A stretch of 11,864 nt of DNA from Planctomycetales bacterium (lineage in GTDB: Bacteria; Planctomycetota; Phycisphaerae; SM23-33), in NCBI GenBank assembly GCA_030642005.1, contig DAOWOP010000075.1:1-11864 (forward strand), in the 5' to 3' direction. Shown here in pieces: positions 1 through 7,081 of this stretch. How positions within the stretch are numbered: the first letter of the stretch is position 1; each line of letters begins with the position of its first letter. The notes under the pieces were generated by a model. It was not told the DNA's origin, did not search any database, and saw only the letters and a list, made by a program, of their open reading frames with translations. The position numbers and the translations under genes are program-made.

Positions 1-1118
1 GCCGCTCCGGTCAAGGCCAGAGGCTCATACTCCCGCCCCTCTATCACCTCAATAGACGAAGCGATTTCCGGAAGTGTTCGGTCGTGAATTGCAGAAGAAA
101 TCGCCCTGGTAAGGCATCGAATCGCGGGGGCGGATTCCGCCCCGACAACGATATATTTCGGGTGTAATGCCGCCGAAACAAAGGCCGTGGCGAGACCAAG
201 GCTGGAGGTGATTTCCTCGACCAGGCCTCTTGCCATGCGGTCCCCGTCGATCGCTGCGGCGAAGATCGCCTCTGCCTTGGGGTTGTCCTGCCCTTGAAGA
301 ACCGAATTGATGTCCCGCCCCAGCAGGTCTTTGGCCTTTGCTTCCAGCGCCGGTGAGTTGGCCAGGCTTTCAAGACACCCTCTCGCCCCACATCCACAGA
401 GATTACCGCCTCGTTCGATGACAACGTGGCCCAACTCCCCGGCAAAGGCCTCGCCACGCCAAATGCCGTCGGCGGTGATGAAAGAAAATCCAATCCCCTC
501 GCCGTATTCCAGATAAAGCATCGACGCTCCCGTTTGCCTTAGTTCGGGCATGCCCATGTATTCACCGATTGCGCGGACCCTCGTACTGTTTTCCACGAGC
601 ACCGGGATGTCGATCTTTTCGGCAAGAAGCGCCGCCAGCGGAACGTTATGCCATCCGGGAAACTGACTTGACCGAACGATCTGGCCGTCGGCATTATCAA
701 CCATCCCAGGGTCGGCTATTCCAAGACCGATTATTTGACTGGAATTGTTGGCTTCGAAGCGTTCCAGATTTCGCACTATCACTTCTACAAGGTCTTCGGG
801 GTCGTTCGGCGCATGATTTATTTCGGTTTTCTGAATTACATCACCAGCCGCATTAACCAAGGCGCACCTTATTTCTCGCCTGTCGTAACTGACAGACATA
901 GCCAGTCGGCTTTGGGGATTTATGTATAGCAGGACAGGCGCCCTGCCGGCTCCACCCGCCTTGGCCTGACCTTCAATAACCCACCCTTCAGCGATTAATT
1001 CCCGAACAGCATCTGATACAAGATTTGGGTGAACCTTCATATCCGTGGCTATCGCTTTACGATAACCACCGGGTTTTTTCCAGATTTGTTCTAGGATTAG
1101 TAATTTTTTGCAAAGCAT
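1..1118 (-). CDS. ROK-family transcriptional repressor (NagC/Mlc/XylR type), 3' end cut by window edge
   Basis: 372 complete codons are visible before the left edge, so only the last few residues are probably missing, since family members usually have about 380-400. Residues about 5-50 form a winged helix-turn-helix (KAIATDMKVHPNLVSDAVRE). The rest is a ROK fold with the zinc site GELGH and CGCGARGCLE (H231, C241, C243, C248). The kinase features have decayed: no DxGxT phosphate loop follows residue 72, and the usual ENDxN catalytic Asp is Ser179 (ENSTR). A DNA-binding regulator that senses a sugar or sugar phosphate is therefore more likely than a kinase. The ATG at 1118 places the HTH right at the N-terminus; the Shine-Dalgarno is weak. 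It has its own promoter and stands apart from the defence operon that ends at 1341. Its targets are not visible here. Confidence 0.9.
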   Translation of the reverse strand, partial: MLCKKLLILEQIWKKPGGYRKAIATDMKVHPNLVSDAVRELIAEGWVIEGQAKAGGAGRAPVLLYINPQSRLAMSVSYDRREIRCALVNAAGDVIQKTEINHAPNDPEDLVEVIVRNLERFEANNSSQIIGLGIADPGMVDNADGQIVRSSQFPGWHNVPLAALLAEKIDIPVLVENSTRVRAIGEYMGMPELRQTGASMLYLEYGEGIGFSFITADGIWRGEAFAGELGHVVIERGGNLCGCGARGCLESLANSPALEAKAKDLLGRDINSVLQGQDNPKAEAIFAAAIDGDRMARGLVEEITSSLGLATAFVSAALHPKYIVVGAESAPAIRCLTRAISSAIHDRTLPEIASSIEVIEGREYEPLALTGA

Positions 1119-1156
1119 AATACGCTACCGATACCAATGCGACCAATAACAGGCAT

Positions 1157-1185
1157 ATTCTATACAGTATTTATACTAACGTCAA
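1157..1185 (-). promoter_or_regulatory. Sigma70-type promoter of the ROK gene with an internal operator-like palindrome
   Basis: On the minus strand TTGACG (1185-1180) is followed after exactly 17 nt by TAGAAT (1162-1157). This predicts a start near 1150 and a leader of about 30 nt before the ATG at 1118. Between the two hexamers lies AGTATAAATACT (1166-1177), a 5-2-5 inverted repeat well placed for repression. In the leader ACCAAT occurs twice on the plus strand, 9 nt apart (1133-1138 and 1142-1147). The rest of the 1119-1340 gap holds no recognisable gene, and no clear terminator for the upstream operon was seen. Confidence 0.6.
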
Positions 1186-1340
1186 GGAAAAAACAGGATA
1201 AAAACTGTAAAATGTGCTTGGTTCAAAAATAGGTGGATTTCGGGTAACAGTTGTTTTGTAACAGGCCCCCGCTTTGCGCGTGTTTAGCCTGACCGATAGT
1301 TTAGCACACCACAGGCATTACCCTTACCCGGCCAGTGAGT

Positions 1341-2063
1341 CTATTCCACAGGCGAGAACTCATCCTTGCCTGCACCGCATTCGGGACAAACCCAGTCGGC
1401 GGGCAGGTCTTCGAAGGCAGTACCCGGCTTGGCGCCGTTTTCCGGATCGCCGAGTTCGGGATCATATACCCAGCCGCAAACGTCACAAACGTATTTTCCC
1501 ATCTCTGAAGTCTCCTTTATTTTCTTCGGCGGCTTTACGGCCACAGAAGCCCTGTAGGTCGGCGCTGTGGGAGGTGTTTTGCCACGAAGAATCTCTCTGT
1601 AGTAAGCGTAGGTCATGGGCTTGCCGGCCCCGATAATTCGTGCGGCTGTAACCTGGCCGATGAAAACAGTGTGCGAACCGCTCTCCAGTTTCGTTTCAAC
1701 CCGCGCCTCCATACAGGCAATGGTGTGGTCTGTAACAATCGGACAGCCGGTCGGGCCGATCTCGTAGGACACCTGCGAGAATTTTTCCGTCTCCCTGCCG
1801 GACCGGAAACCAAACAGTCTGATCAGGCTCATCGGGGCCGATTCCGACAATACGTTAACGGCAAAGACGCCGCTGTGATTGATAAACTCATGCGTCAGTG
1901 CGTTTTTATTGACGGCGGCGGCCAGGCGCGGCGGCGTGTCGGTTACCTGCATGAGGGCGTTGGATATCTGGCCGTTGATGCGCCCGTCCTTGCGCGAGGT
2001 GATGACGTAAAGCCCGTAGCCGATAGTGAACATCGCTTCAGGGTTCAGGTTGCTGTCGGTCAT
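1341..2063 (-). CDS. hrb: High-molecular-weight rubredoxin: flavin reductase domain fused to rubredoxin (Hrb)
   Basis: 240 aa. Residues 1 to about 165 are a flavin reductase-like FMN-binding domain (MFTIGYGLYVITSRKDGRIN, then NVLSE, GCPIVTD and HTVFIGQV). A short linker leads to a rubredoxin from Met188, with the iron ligands C193, C196, C226 and C229 in CDVCG and CPECG. The same fusion is known as Hrb in Moorella thermoacetica, where it passes electrons from NADH to the flavodiiron protein FprA for NO or O2 reduction. Here fprA is directly upstream and overlaps by 26 nt, which supports the same pairing. The start at 2063 is preceded by GGGGAG; an in-frame ATG 36 nt further upstream gives an unconserved extension inside fprA. 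An internal start could also yield the rubredoxin alone (separate entry). It is the last gene of the operon. Confidence 0.93.
   Translation of the reverse strand: MTDSNLNPEAMFTIGYGLYVITSRKDGRINGQISNALMQVTDTPPRLAAAVNKNALTHEFINHSGVFAVNVLSESAPMSLIRLFGFRSGRETEKFSQVSYEIGPTGCPIVTDHTIACMEARVETKLESGSHTVFIGQVTAARIIGAGKPMTYAYYREILRGKTPPTAPTYRASVAVKPPKKIKETSEMGKYVCDVCGWVYDPELGDPENGAKPGTAFEDLPADWVCPECGAGKDEFSPVE
1500..1518 (-). promoter_or_regulatory. Internal ribosome binding site and ATG for a free rubredoxin inside hrb
   Basis: Just before the rubredoxin module of hrb the minus strand reads AAAGGAG (1518-1512), a 9-nt spacer, then ATG (1502-1500). It is in frame with the fusion and opens MGKYVCDVCG, the normal N-terminus of a free rubredoxin. 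Initiation here would give a 53-aa protein (1341-1502), exactly the length of the separate rubredoxin at 9943-10104. The motif is encoded by the linker residues Lys-Glu, so it could be chance. Its strength and its position at the domain boundary argue for a working site or a relic of the ancestral separate gene. Confidence 0.45.
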
Positions 2064-3267
2064 CACATATCTCCCCAAGCCTCTCTGCCACCATTTCACC
2101 CAGCCGGCGACACACCAGCAGTGCAGCGGCGTCCGGGACGTATTTGACCCTGACGGCTTCGCCGACGATTTCGACGTCCATGTCTTTCAGGTAGGAAGCG
2201 ATGTCTTTGACGGCTTCGCCGCTCCAGCCGAAGGAACCGAACGCCCCACCGACCAACCCCTTAGGCTTGAGGCCCTTGAGATAAGTCAGTACGTCGGCCA
2301 GCGTCGGAAATAAAGTGTTGTTCATTGTCGGTGACCCGACGAGAAGCGCGCCGGCGTCGAGCATCTCGGTGGCTACGTCGCTGCGGTGGGACGAACCGAT
2401 CGGCATCAGTTTGGCGCTCGCTCCGCCGGCGGTCAAGCCCTCGCCGATTGCCCTGGCCATCGCCGCGGTACTGCCCCACATCGTGTCATAGACGACGACG
2501 GCCTTGTTCGTTCGTTTCTGCCCGGCCCAGCGGGCGTATGATTCGATTATCCCGCCGGACTCTTTCCGCCAGATCGGTCCATGATCCGGCGCGATGATGC
2601 TGAACGGTACGCCCAGGCCGACGGCTTTATCAAGCGTTTTGGCGACGAAGGATGACAGTGGCAGGAGTATATTGGCGTAATACTTCGCAGCCTCGACATC
2701 GAGTACCGTTTCGTCGATCTCGTCGGCGAAGCGTTCGGACGATGCGAGGTGCATCCCGAATGCGTCCTGACTGAAGAGCAATTCGTCCTCATGCAGGTAT
2801 GTAACCATGCTGTCCGGCCAGTGGCACATTCGAGTTTCGACCAATGTGAGGTTCAGGTTCCCCAACGAGAGTTTTTCGCCGTCCTTGACCGTCGTTATTT
2901 GCGAGTCCATACCGAAATGCTCTGCCAGCGCCTTTGCGCCCATCGCCGATGCGAAGACCTTCGCGGGCTTGACGGCCTCTATCACGTCAGGAAGGCATCC
3001 GGTGTGGTCCATCTCGGCGTGGTTGGAGATGATGTAGTCTATTTTTTCCGGCTTGACGATTGACGCTATTCGAGCGAGCAACTCGTTCCTGAACGACGCC
3101 TTGACCGTATCGACGAGCGTAATCTTGTCGGCCAGGATGAGATAAGCGTTGTACGTCGTTCCGCGGTTAGTCGAGTAGCCGTGAAAATCGCGTACAGCCC
3201 AGTCGATAGCACCGACCCAATAGACATGCTCACTTACCTTTACAGCCTTGAAGGTCTCTTTCACCAT
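2038..3267 (-). CDS. fprA: Flavodiiron protein (O2/NO reductase) FprA
   Basis: 409 aa, full length for a class A flavodiiron protein. The N-terminal metallo-beta-lactamase-like domain (about 1-250) carries the diiron ligands H83, E85, D87 and H88 (NHAEMDHTG), H149, D168 and H229 (APDHGP). The C-terminal flavodoxin domain (about 254-400) has the FMN loop YDTMWGST and the segments GSPTMNNTLFP and GAFGSFGWSG. These cytoplasmic enzymes reduce O2 to water or NO to N2O in anaerobes, taking electrons from rubredoxin or Hrb. The Hrb gene follows and overlaps its end. The start is 21 nt after the ferritin-like gene, with GGAG only 4 nt before the ATG. Whether O2 or NO is the main substrate cannot be read from the sequence. 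Confidence 0.96.
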   Translation of the reverse strand: MVKETFKAVKVSEHVYWVGAIDWAVRDFHGYSTNRGTTYNAYLILADKITLVDTVKASFRNELLARIASIVKPEKIDYIISNHAEMDHTGCLPDVIEAVKPAKVFASAMGAKALAEHFGMDSQITTVKDGEKLSLGNLNLTLVETRMCHWPDSMVTYLHEDELLFSQDAFGMHLASSERFADEIDETVLDVEAAKYYANILLPLSSFVAKTLDKAVGLGVPFSIIAPDHGPIWRKESGGIIESYARWAGQKRTNKAVVVYDTMWGSTAAMARAIGEGLTAGGASAKLMPIGSSHRSDVATEMLDAGALLVGSPTMNNTLFPTLADVLTYLKGLKPKGLVGGAFGSFGWSGEAVKDIASYLKDMDVEIVGEAVRVKYVPDAAALLVCRRLGEMVAERLGEICDDRQQPEP

Positions 3268-3288
3268 TTTGCTCCGAGCAAACGCATT

Positions 3289-3771
3289 CTAATTCAGGGC
3301 CTCAAGTTGTTTATTCAGGTCAACGATATGCCCGATTTCCTCTTTGATAATCCCGTCGAGACTCTTGGCGCCGATTACCTTTGACATGGCGCCTTTCATG
3401 CTCTGGTAGAAGATGACGGAGTCTTTTTCCAGGCCGACGGCTGTGGTCAGTATATCTTTGATGGACTCGTTGCCCGATAGGTCTTCGGACGGGTCAGACC
3501 CGAAGACTTTCCCGTCGGCGACAGACTGGAGGTAAAGAGCGGCTTGGTCGTCCGGGTCGAAGACGGTCGGTTCCCTGCCCGCCTTGGCGGACTCGGCGCG
3601 CATGGCGGCGAAGGTCTTCTCGTGGTCGTCTTCCATTTCCGCCAGGCGCAGCAGAAGGTCGCGGTTTTCGCCCTCGGCCGATTTGGCGGCCTTGCGATAG
3701 AATTTCGCGCCGTTACGCTCGATCTGCTCGGCAATTTCGAAAATCTCATCCACACTGAATGTGATGCTCAT
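3289..3771 (-). CDS. Rubrerythrin-like ferritin-family diiron protein without rubredoxin domain
   Basis: 160 aa four-helix ferritin-like protein. Probable diiron ligands are E18, E47 and H50 (EMEDDH), E115 (GLEKDSVIFY), and E145 and H148 (KEEIGH): two ExxH pairs plus single Glu residues, as in the rubrerythrin core. The C-terminal CxxC rubredoxin module of classical rubrerythrin is absent, so electrons would have to come from a separate rubredoxin or Hrb. Likely roles are peroxide reduction or iron oxidation, by family analogy. The start at 3771 is chosen over an ATG 18 nt upstream because AAAGGAG lies 7 nt before it and it makes a 4-nt ATGA overlap with the desulfoferrodoxin gene, a translational-coupling arrangement. 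It sits among four other redox-defence genes. Confidence 0.88.
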   Translation of the reverse strand: MSITFSVDEIFEIAEQIERNGAKFYRKAAKSAEGENRDLLLRLAEMEDDHEKTFAAMRAESAKAGREPTVFDPDDQAALYLQSVADGKVFGSDPSEDLSGNESIKDILTTAVGLEKDSVIFYQSMKGAMSKVIGAKSLDGIIKEEIGHIVDLNKQLEALN

Positions 3772-4154
3772 TGTGTTTCTCCTTTCCACAGGCCATGGAC
3801 GTTGCAGTATTCGCGGGCCGTTATGTCTTCGCCGGTAATGGCAAAGATCGCCTCGGGCGCATCACCGGGGGCGAGGAACTGACGGTAAGCCTTTCCGTTC
3901 ACGACGACCTCAATCCACTCGATGTAGTGTTTCTCTTCCATCGGGTGCAAAGCCGCCTGTCCGACGGTTACTTTTATACCCTCGTCGGTCTTCTGAATCC
4001 ACGGTACGTGCTTTTCTGTAGCGGCATCTTCGGTCTTTTCTTCCTGAAGCGTCATGGCTTGCCCGCAGCAGACGAGTTCCCCGTCTCCCGTGTGGATAAC
4101 CTCGACGATGTTACCGCAGATATCGCACTTGTAAATCTGTAATTTCTCGGTCAT
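3768..4154 (-). CDS. dfx: Desulfoferrodoxin (2Fe superoxide reductase)
   Basis: 128 aa, the usual length of desulfoferrodoxin. The N-terminal desulforedoxin domain binds a rubredoxin-like iron through C10, C13, C29 and C30 (KCDICG, VCCG). The C-terminal domain holds the catalytic iron ligands H49 (EKHVP), H70 (ALHP), H76 (KHYIEW), C117 and H120 (YCNVHG). Glu47 and Lys48 next to H49 are the conserved pair that assists turnover. It reduces superoxide to hydrogen peroxide in the cytoplasm without releasing O2, using rubredoxin as donor. The peroxide would pass to the peroxiredoxin and rubrerythrins of the same operon. AAGGAG precedes the ATG. Both ends overlap neighbouring genes by 4 nt (ATGA). 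Confidence 0.97.
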   Translation of the reverse strand: MTEKLQIYKCDICGNIVEVIHTGDGELVCCGQAMTLQEEKTEDAATEKHVPWIQKTDEGIKVTVGQAALHPMEEKHYIEWIEVVVNGKAYRQFLAPGDAPEAIFAITGEDITAREYCNVHGLWKGETQ

Positions 4155-4849
4155 GGTCGTACTCCTTTTTCTTTATGCGGGCATTTTTTCAAGCACAGGA
4201 ACCAGTCCAGACATTGCACGTCGTCGTCGGCCAATTCGACTCGCTCCCTGGCCGCTCCGCACGATCCGGGAGGTGGGATAATAACATCGTCACCAATCTG
4301 CCAGTTCGCGGGCGTGGCGATTCCGTGCTCGTCTGAATGCTGCATCGCTATCAGCAGGCGTTTGATTTCCTGCATATTCCGACCGTTGCTCAGCGGATAG
4401 TAAAGAACCGCCCGAACGGTGGCCTTCGGATCAATGATGAAGACCGCCCGTACCGCCTGCGTGTTGCTTTCGCCCGGTTGGATCATACCGAACTTGTTGG
4501 CCACTTCCATCGTCAGGTCGCTGATGACGGGGAAATTTACCTCGACGTCCTTCATCCCTTTGTATTCGATCTTTTCCCTGATCGTCCGCAGCCACGCGAT
4601 GTGACTGTACGTGCCGTCGATGGACAGGCCCAGAAGTTCGGCATTAAGCGCCTTGAACTCCTCCTGCATCGACGCGAACGTCATAAACTCCGTCGTACAC
4701 ACCGGGGTAAAATCGGCAGGATGAGAGAAGAAGATCACCCACTTGCCCTTGAAATCGGCCGGGAATTTCACCGGCCCCTGGGTACTTTCAGCCTCGAACG
4801 ACGGGGCCTTTTCGCCGATCAGCGGCATCCGTCCCTGCTTTTCACACAT
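4151..4849 (-). CDS. Peroxiredoxin, Prx6-like (AhpC/TSA family)
   Basis: 232 aa. The peroxidatic cysteine is C51 in HPADFTPVCTTEF, with P44, T48 and R134 (TQAVRAVF) completing the active site. The extended C-terminus, with INPP-like IPPPGS and a CLDWFLC segment, matches the archaeal-type Prx6 group, whose members use C-terminal cysteines for resolution. Here C213 and C219 are at the expected places, with extra cysteines C197 and C223. It reduces H2O2 and organic peroxides; the reductant is probably thioredoxin, and one is encoded two genes upstream. AAGGAG lies 7 nt before the ATG at 4849. There is a 44-nt gap after hcp, and the gene overlaps desulfoferrodoxin by 4 nt. Confidence 0.95.
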   Translation of the reverse strand: MCEKQGRMPLIGEKAPSFEAESTQGPVKFPADFKGKWVIFFSHPADFTPVCTTEFMTFASMQEEFKALNAELLGLSIDGTYSHIAWLRTIREKIEYKGMKDVEVNFPVISDLTMEVANKFGMIQPGESNTQAVRAVFIIDPKATVRAVLYYPLSNGRNMQEIKRLLIAMQHSDEHGIATPANWQIGDDVIIPPPGSCGAARERVELADDDVQCLDWFLCLKKCPHKEKGVRP

Positions 4850-4893
4850 TGTGTTGCTCCTTAAATATCGTCGCTTTGTTATTCATGTTTTTC

Positions 4894-6543
4894 CTAACCG
4901 AGGATCGCTTTGAGGTCTTCAGCCGGTGTTGAGACCGGCATTATATTGAATTTATCCACGAGCACTTGCAAAACCGGCGGGGTTATGAAGGCAGGGAGTG
5001 TCGGTCCGATACGAATGTCCTTAATGCCCAGGTGCAGCAGTGTCAGCAGGATACAGATTGCCTTCTGCTCGTACCAACTCAGTACCATCGAGAGCGGCAG
5101 GTCGTTGACGCCGCAGTCGAACGCCCCGGCCAGGGCGACTGCTATCTGGATGGCGGAATATGCGTCGTTGCACTGGCCGCAGTCGAGCAGGCGCGGGATA
5201 CCGCCAATGTCGCCGAAATCCAGTTTGTTGAAGCGATACTTCCCACAGCCGAGGGTCAAGATCACGCAGTCATCCGGCACCGCCTGGGCCAATTCGGTGT
5301 AATAGTTCCGCCCGGTCTTTGCGCCGTCGCAGCCGCCGATGAGGAAGAAGTGCCGAATCTTCCCGGCCTTGACCGCCTCGATGACCGCGTCGGCAACACC
5401 CAGCACCGCATTACGGGCGAAACCTATGGTAATGGTCTTTTCCTCGGCGTCCTGCTCAAAGCCAGGTGCAGCCAGAGCCGCGTCAATAACCGGCGAAAAA
5501 TCGTTATTGTCGATAACGTGCGTTACTCCCGGCCAGGCGACCAGGCCAGTGGTAAAGATTCGCCCTTTGTATGTGTCTTTGGGCTTCTGGATGCAGTTGG
5601 TGGTCATCAGGATCGCGCCGGGGAATTCGTCGAATTCCTTGCGCTGGTCCTGCCACGCCCCGCCGTAGTTGCCGACGAGGTGCTTGTATTTCTTCAGGCC
5701 CGGATAGGCCAGGCACGGCAGCATCTCGCCATGCGTATAGACGTTGATTCCTTTGCCGGCGGTCTGCTTGAGCAATTCTTCGAGGTCTTTAAGATCATGG
5801 CCCGAAACGAGGACGCACTTGCCTTTAATCGGCGTAATACGGACCTGCGTCGGTTCGGGGTGCCCGTAGCCGTCGGTGTTGGCCTTGTCCAGCAGTTCCA
5901 TCACCTTCAGGTTCATCTCGCCTGCTTTGAGCGCCATTGCCGTCAGTTCGCCGACGTCGGTGGGATTTCCATCCAGATAACTGAGGATTTCATTGAATTC
6001 GGCATAGACGCTATCGTCCTCGACGCCGAGGATTTGTGCGTGGTCGGCGTAGGCGGCGGAACCTTTCAGGCCATAGGTTATCAACTCCTGCAAACCGGTA
6101 ACATCCGGGCCTGGGTCTTCAAGCCGCTTGTCGATACCGAACGATCGGGCCTGTTCGATTATCCCTTCGACAGTATCGGCCAGTTCGCAGCCTTCGCCGC
6201 AAAGACTGTCCGGCTCCTTACCGGCCTGTTTGCATTGCTCTTCGTATTGCTGCTTGAGCGAGAGGTCGATTTCCGCCGCCTTGCGGAGCAGTTGCTCCAG
6301 TCTGGCCGGATCGAAATTGACGTTGGTAACGGTAGTGAACAGCGCCTCGATAATGAAAATATTGGCCTGGCGGTCGGTTACGCCGAACTGCCTGAGCCTG
6401 TGGGCGTAAGCACCGAGCCTCTTGGCCATGGTTACCAACATATCCTGAAGCGCCGCCGTTTCAGCATCTTTACCGCAGACGCCCGCGACAGTACAGCCCG
6501 TACCCTTGGCGGTCTGCTCACATTGATAACAAAACATACTCAT
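4894..6543 (-). CDS. hcp: Hybrid cluster protein / hydroxylamine reductase
   Basis: 549 aa, as expected for a class I Hcp. The N-terminal cysteines C5, C8, C17 and C23 follow the CxxC-x8-C-x5-C spacing of strict anaerobes, which bind a [4Fe-4S] cluster. The hybrid Fe-S-O cluster ligands appear as H249 (SGHDL), E273 (HGEM), C317 (TTNC), C405 (IGGCDG, the persulfide-bearing position), C433 (LGCGKYRF), C458 (CGQCND) and E492 (WYEQKA). Family enzymes reduce hydroxylamine in vitro and are thought to act as NO reductases in nitrosative stress. No Hcr-type reductase is present nearby, so the donor is unknown. The start makes a 4-nt ATGA overlap with the thioredoxin-like gene, with GGGAG before it. 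Confidence 0.97.
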   Translation of the reverse strand: MSMFCYQCEQTAKGTGCTVAGVCGKDAETAALQDMLVTMAKRLGAYAHRLRQFGVTDRQANIFIIEALFTTVTNVNFDPARLEQLLRKAAEIDLSLKQQYEEQCKQAGKEPDSLCGEGCELADTVEGIIEQARSFGIDKRLEDPGPDVTGLQELITYGLKGSAAYADHAQILGVEDDSVYAEFNEILSYLDGNPTDVGELTAMALKAGEMNLKVMELLDKANTDGYGHPEPTQVRITPIKGKCVLVSGHDLKDLEELLKQTAGKGINVYTHGEMLPCLAYPGLKKYKHLVGNYGGAWQDQRKEFDEFPGAILMTTNCIQKPKDTYKGRIFTTGLVAWPGVTHVIDNNDFSPVIDAALAAPGFEQDAEEKTITIGFARNAVLGVADAVIEAVKAGKIRHFFLIGGCDGAKTGRNYYTELAQAVPDDCVILTLGCGKYRFNKLDFGDIGGIPRLLDCGQCNDAYSAIQIAVALAGAFDCGVNDLPLSMVLSWYEQKAICILLTLLHLGIKDIRIGPTLPAFITPPVLQVLVDKFNIMPVSTPAEDLKAILG

Positions 6544-7079
6544 TTCGTACTCCCTTCCCGTTTGGACAAAGCCTCTTCAATGGCTCCGCGATATGTCGAT
6601 TCGTCTTTGAGACCAATCCATTTCTTGACAATTTCACCTTTATCAAACAGCATCACAGTCGGGATGTTACGAATTTCATACTCCCCAGCCAGTTCTCTCG
6701 CGTTATCAACGTCCACCTTGAAGACACCGGCCTTGCCTTCGTATTCTGCCTTTAGTTTGCTTATTGTCGGGGCAATCCGCCGGCATGGCGGACACCTGTC
6801 GGCGTAGAAATCCACCAAAACGGGCCTGTCTGCCTTGAGCACCTTCATCTCAAATTCAGCAACCGTCGTCAGGCGCGGGACATTGTCAGCCGCAACCTGT
6901 TCCGTCCGCCCCATCGCCAGCACAACCAATATCCCGGCAAGCAGGCCGAACATCGCACCGCGGTACGGATTGGCTGTGAATGGACACGCTCCGCTGCTGC
7001 ACTTTCCGAAGTGGCCCAGCACAACCCCCGCCAGCAGACCAATCCCCCCGCCAATCAGTACTTTTATCCACATTGCCAT
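6540..7079 (-). CDS. Membrane-anchored thioredoxin with N-terminal DUF6132-like cysteine module
   Basis: 179 aa. Residues about 4-23 and 42-57 are hydrophobic glycine-rich helices. The loop between them reads GKCSSGACPFTANPYRG, with C27 and C32, which resembles the small membrane family DUF6132 (CSSGTCPITSNPY-like). From about 70 on there is a thioredoxin fold (VLVDFYADRCPPC, cysteines 96 and 99; FKVDVDN; cis-Pro140 in RNIPTVML). The usual Trp before the first active-site cysteine is Arg. Positive residues at the N-terminus and after helix 2 suggest the thioredoxin domain is cytoplasmic and the cysteine loop outside, but this is inference. The ATG at 7079 has GAGG 7-12 nt upstream and lies 2 nt after the preceding stop. 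A GTG at 7085 and an ATG at 7073 are alternatives. It overlaps hcp by 4 nt. Confidence 0.88.
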   Translation of the reverse strand: MAMWIKVLIGGGIGLLAGVVLGHFGKCSSGACPFTANPYRGAMFGLLAGILVVLAMGRTEQVAADNVPRLTTVAEFEMKVLKADRPVLVDFYADRCPPCRRIAPTISKLKAEYEGKAGVFKVDVDNARELAGEYEIRNIPTVMLFDKGEIVKKWIGLKDESTYRGAIEEALSKREGSTK

Positions 7080-7081
7080 TC

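Noticed and set aside
1341..2063. Frameshift or assembly error joining a flavin reductase gene to a rubredoxin gene
   Set aside because: The frame is continuous with a normal linker, and the same fusion (Hrb) is known from Moorella next to fprA.
4842..4886. A 14-codon minus-strand reading frame in the hcp-prx gap with AGGA before its ATG, overlapping the prx start
   Set aside because: It could be a coupling leader peptide, but a frame this short is easily found by chance, has no regulatory codon run and no attenuator structure.
4966..6807. A 613-codon open frame on the plus strand
   Set aside because: It lies opposite hcp and the thioredoxin-like gene, whose products carry full sets of cluster ligands and active-site residues. 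The plus-strand translation shows no recognisable motif and comes from codon bias.
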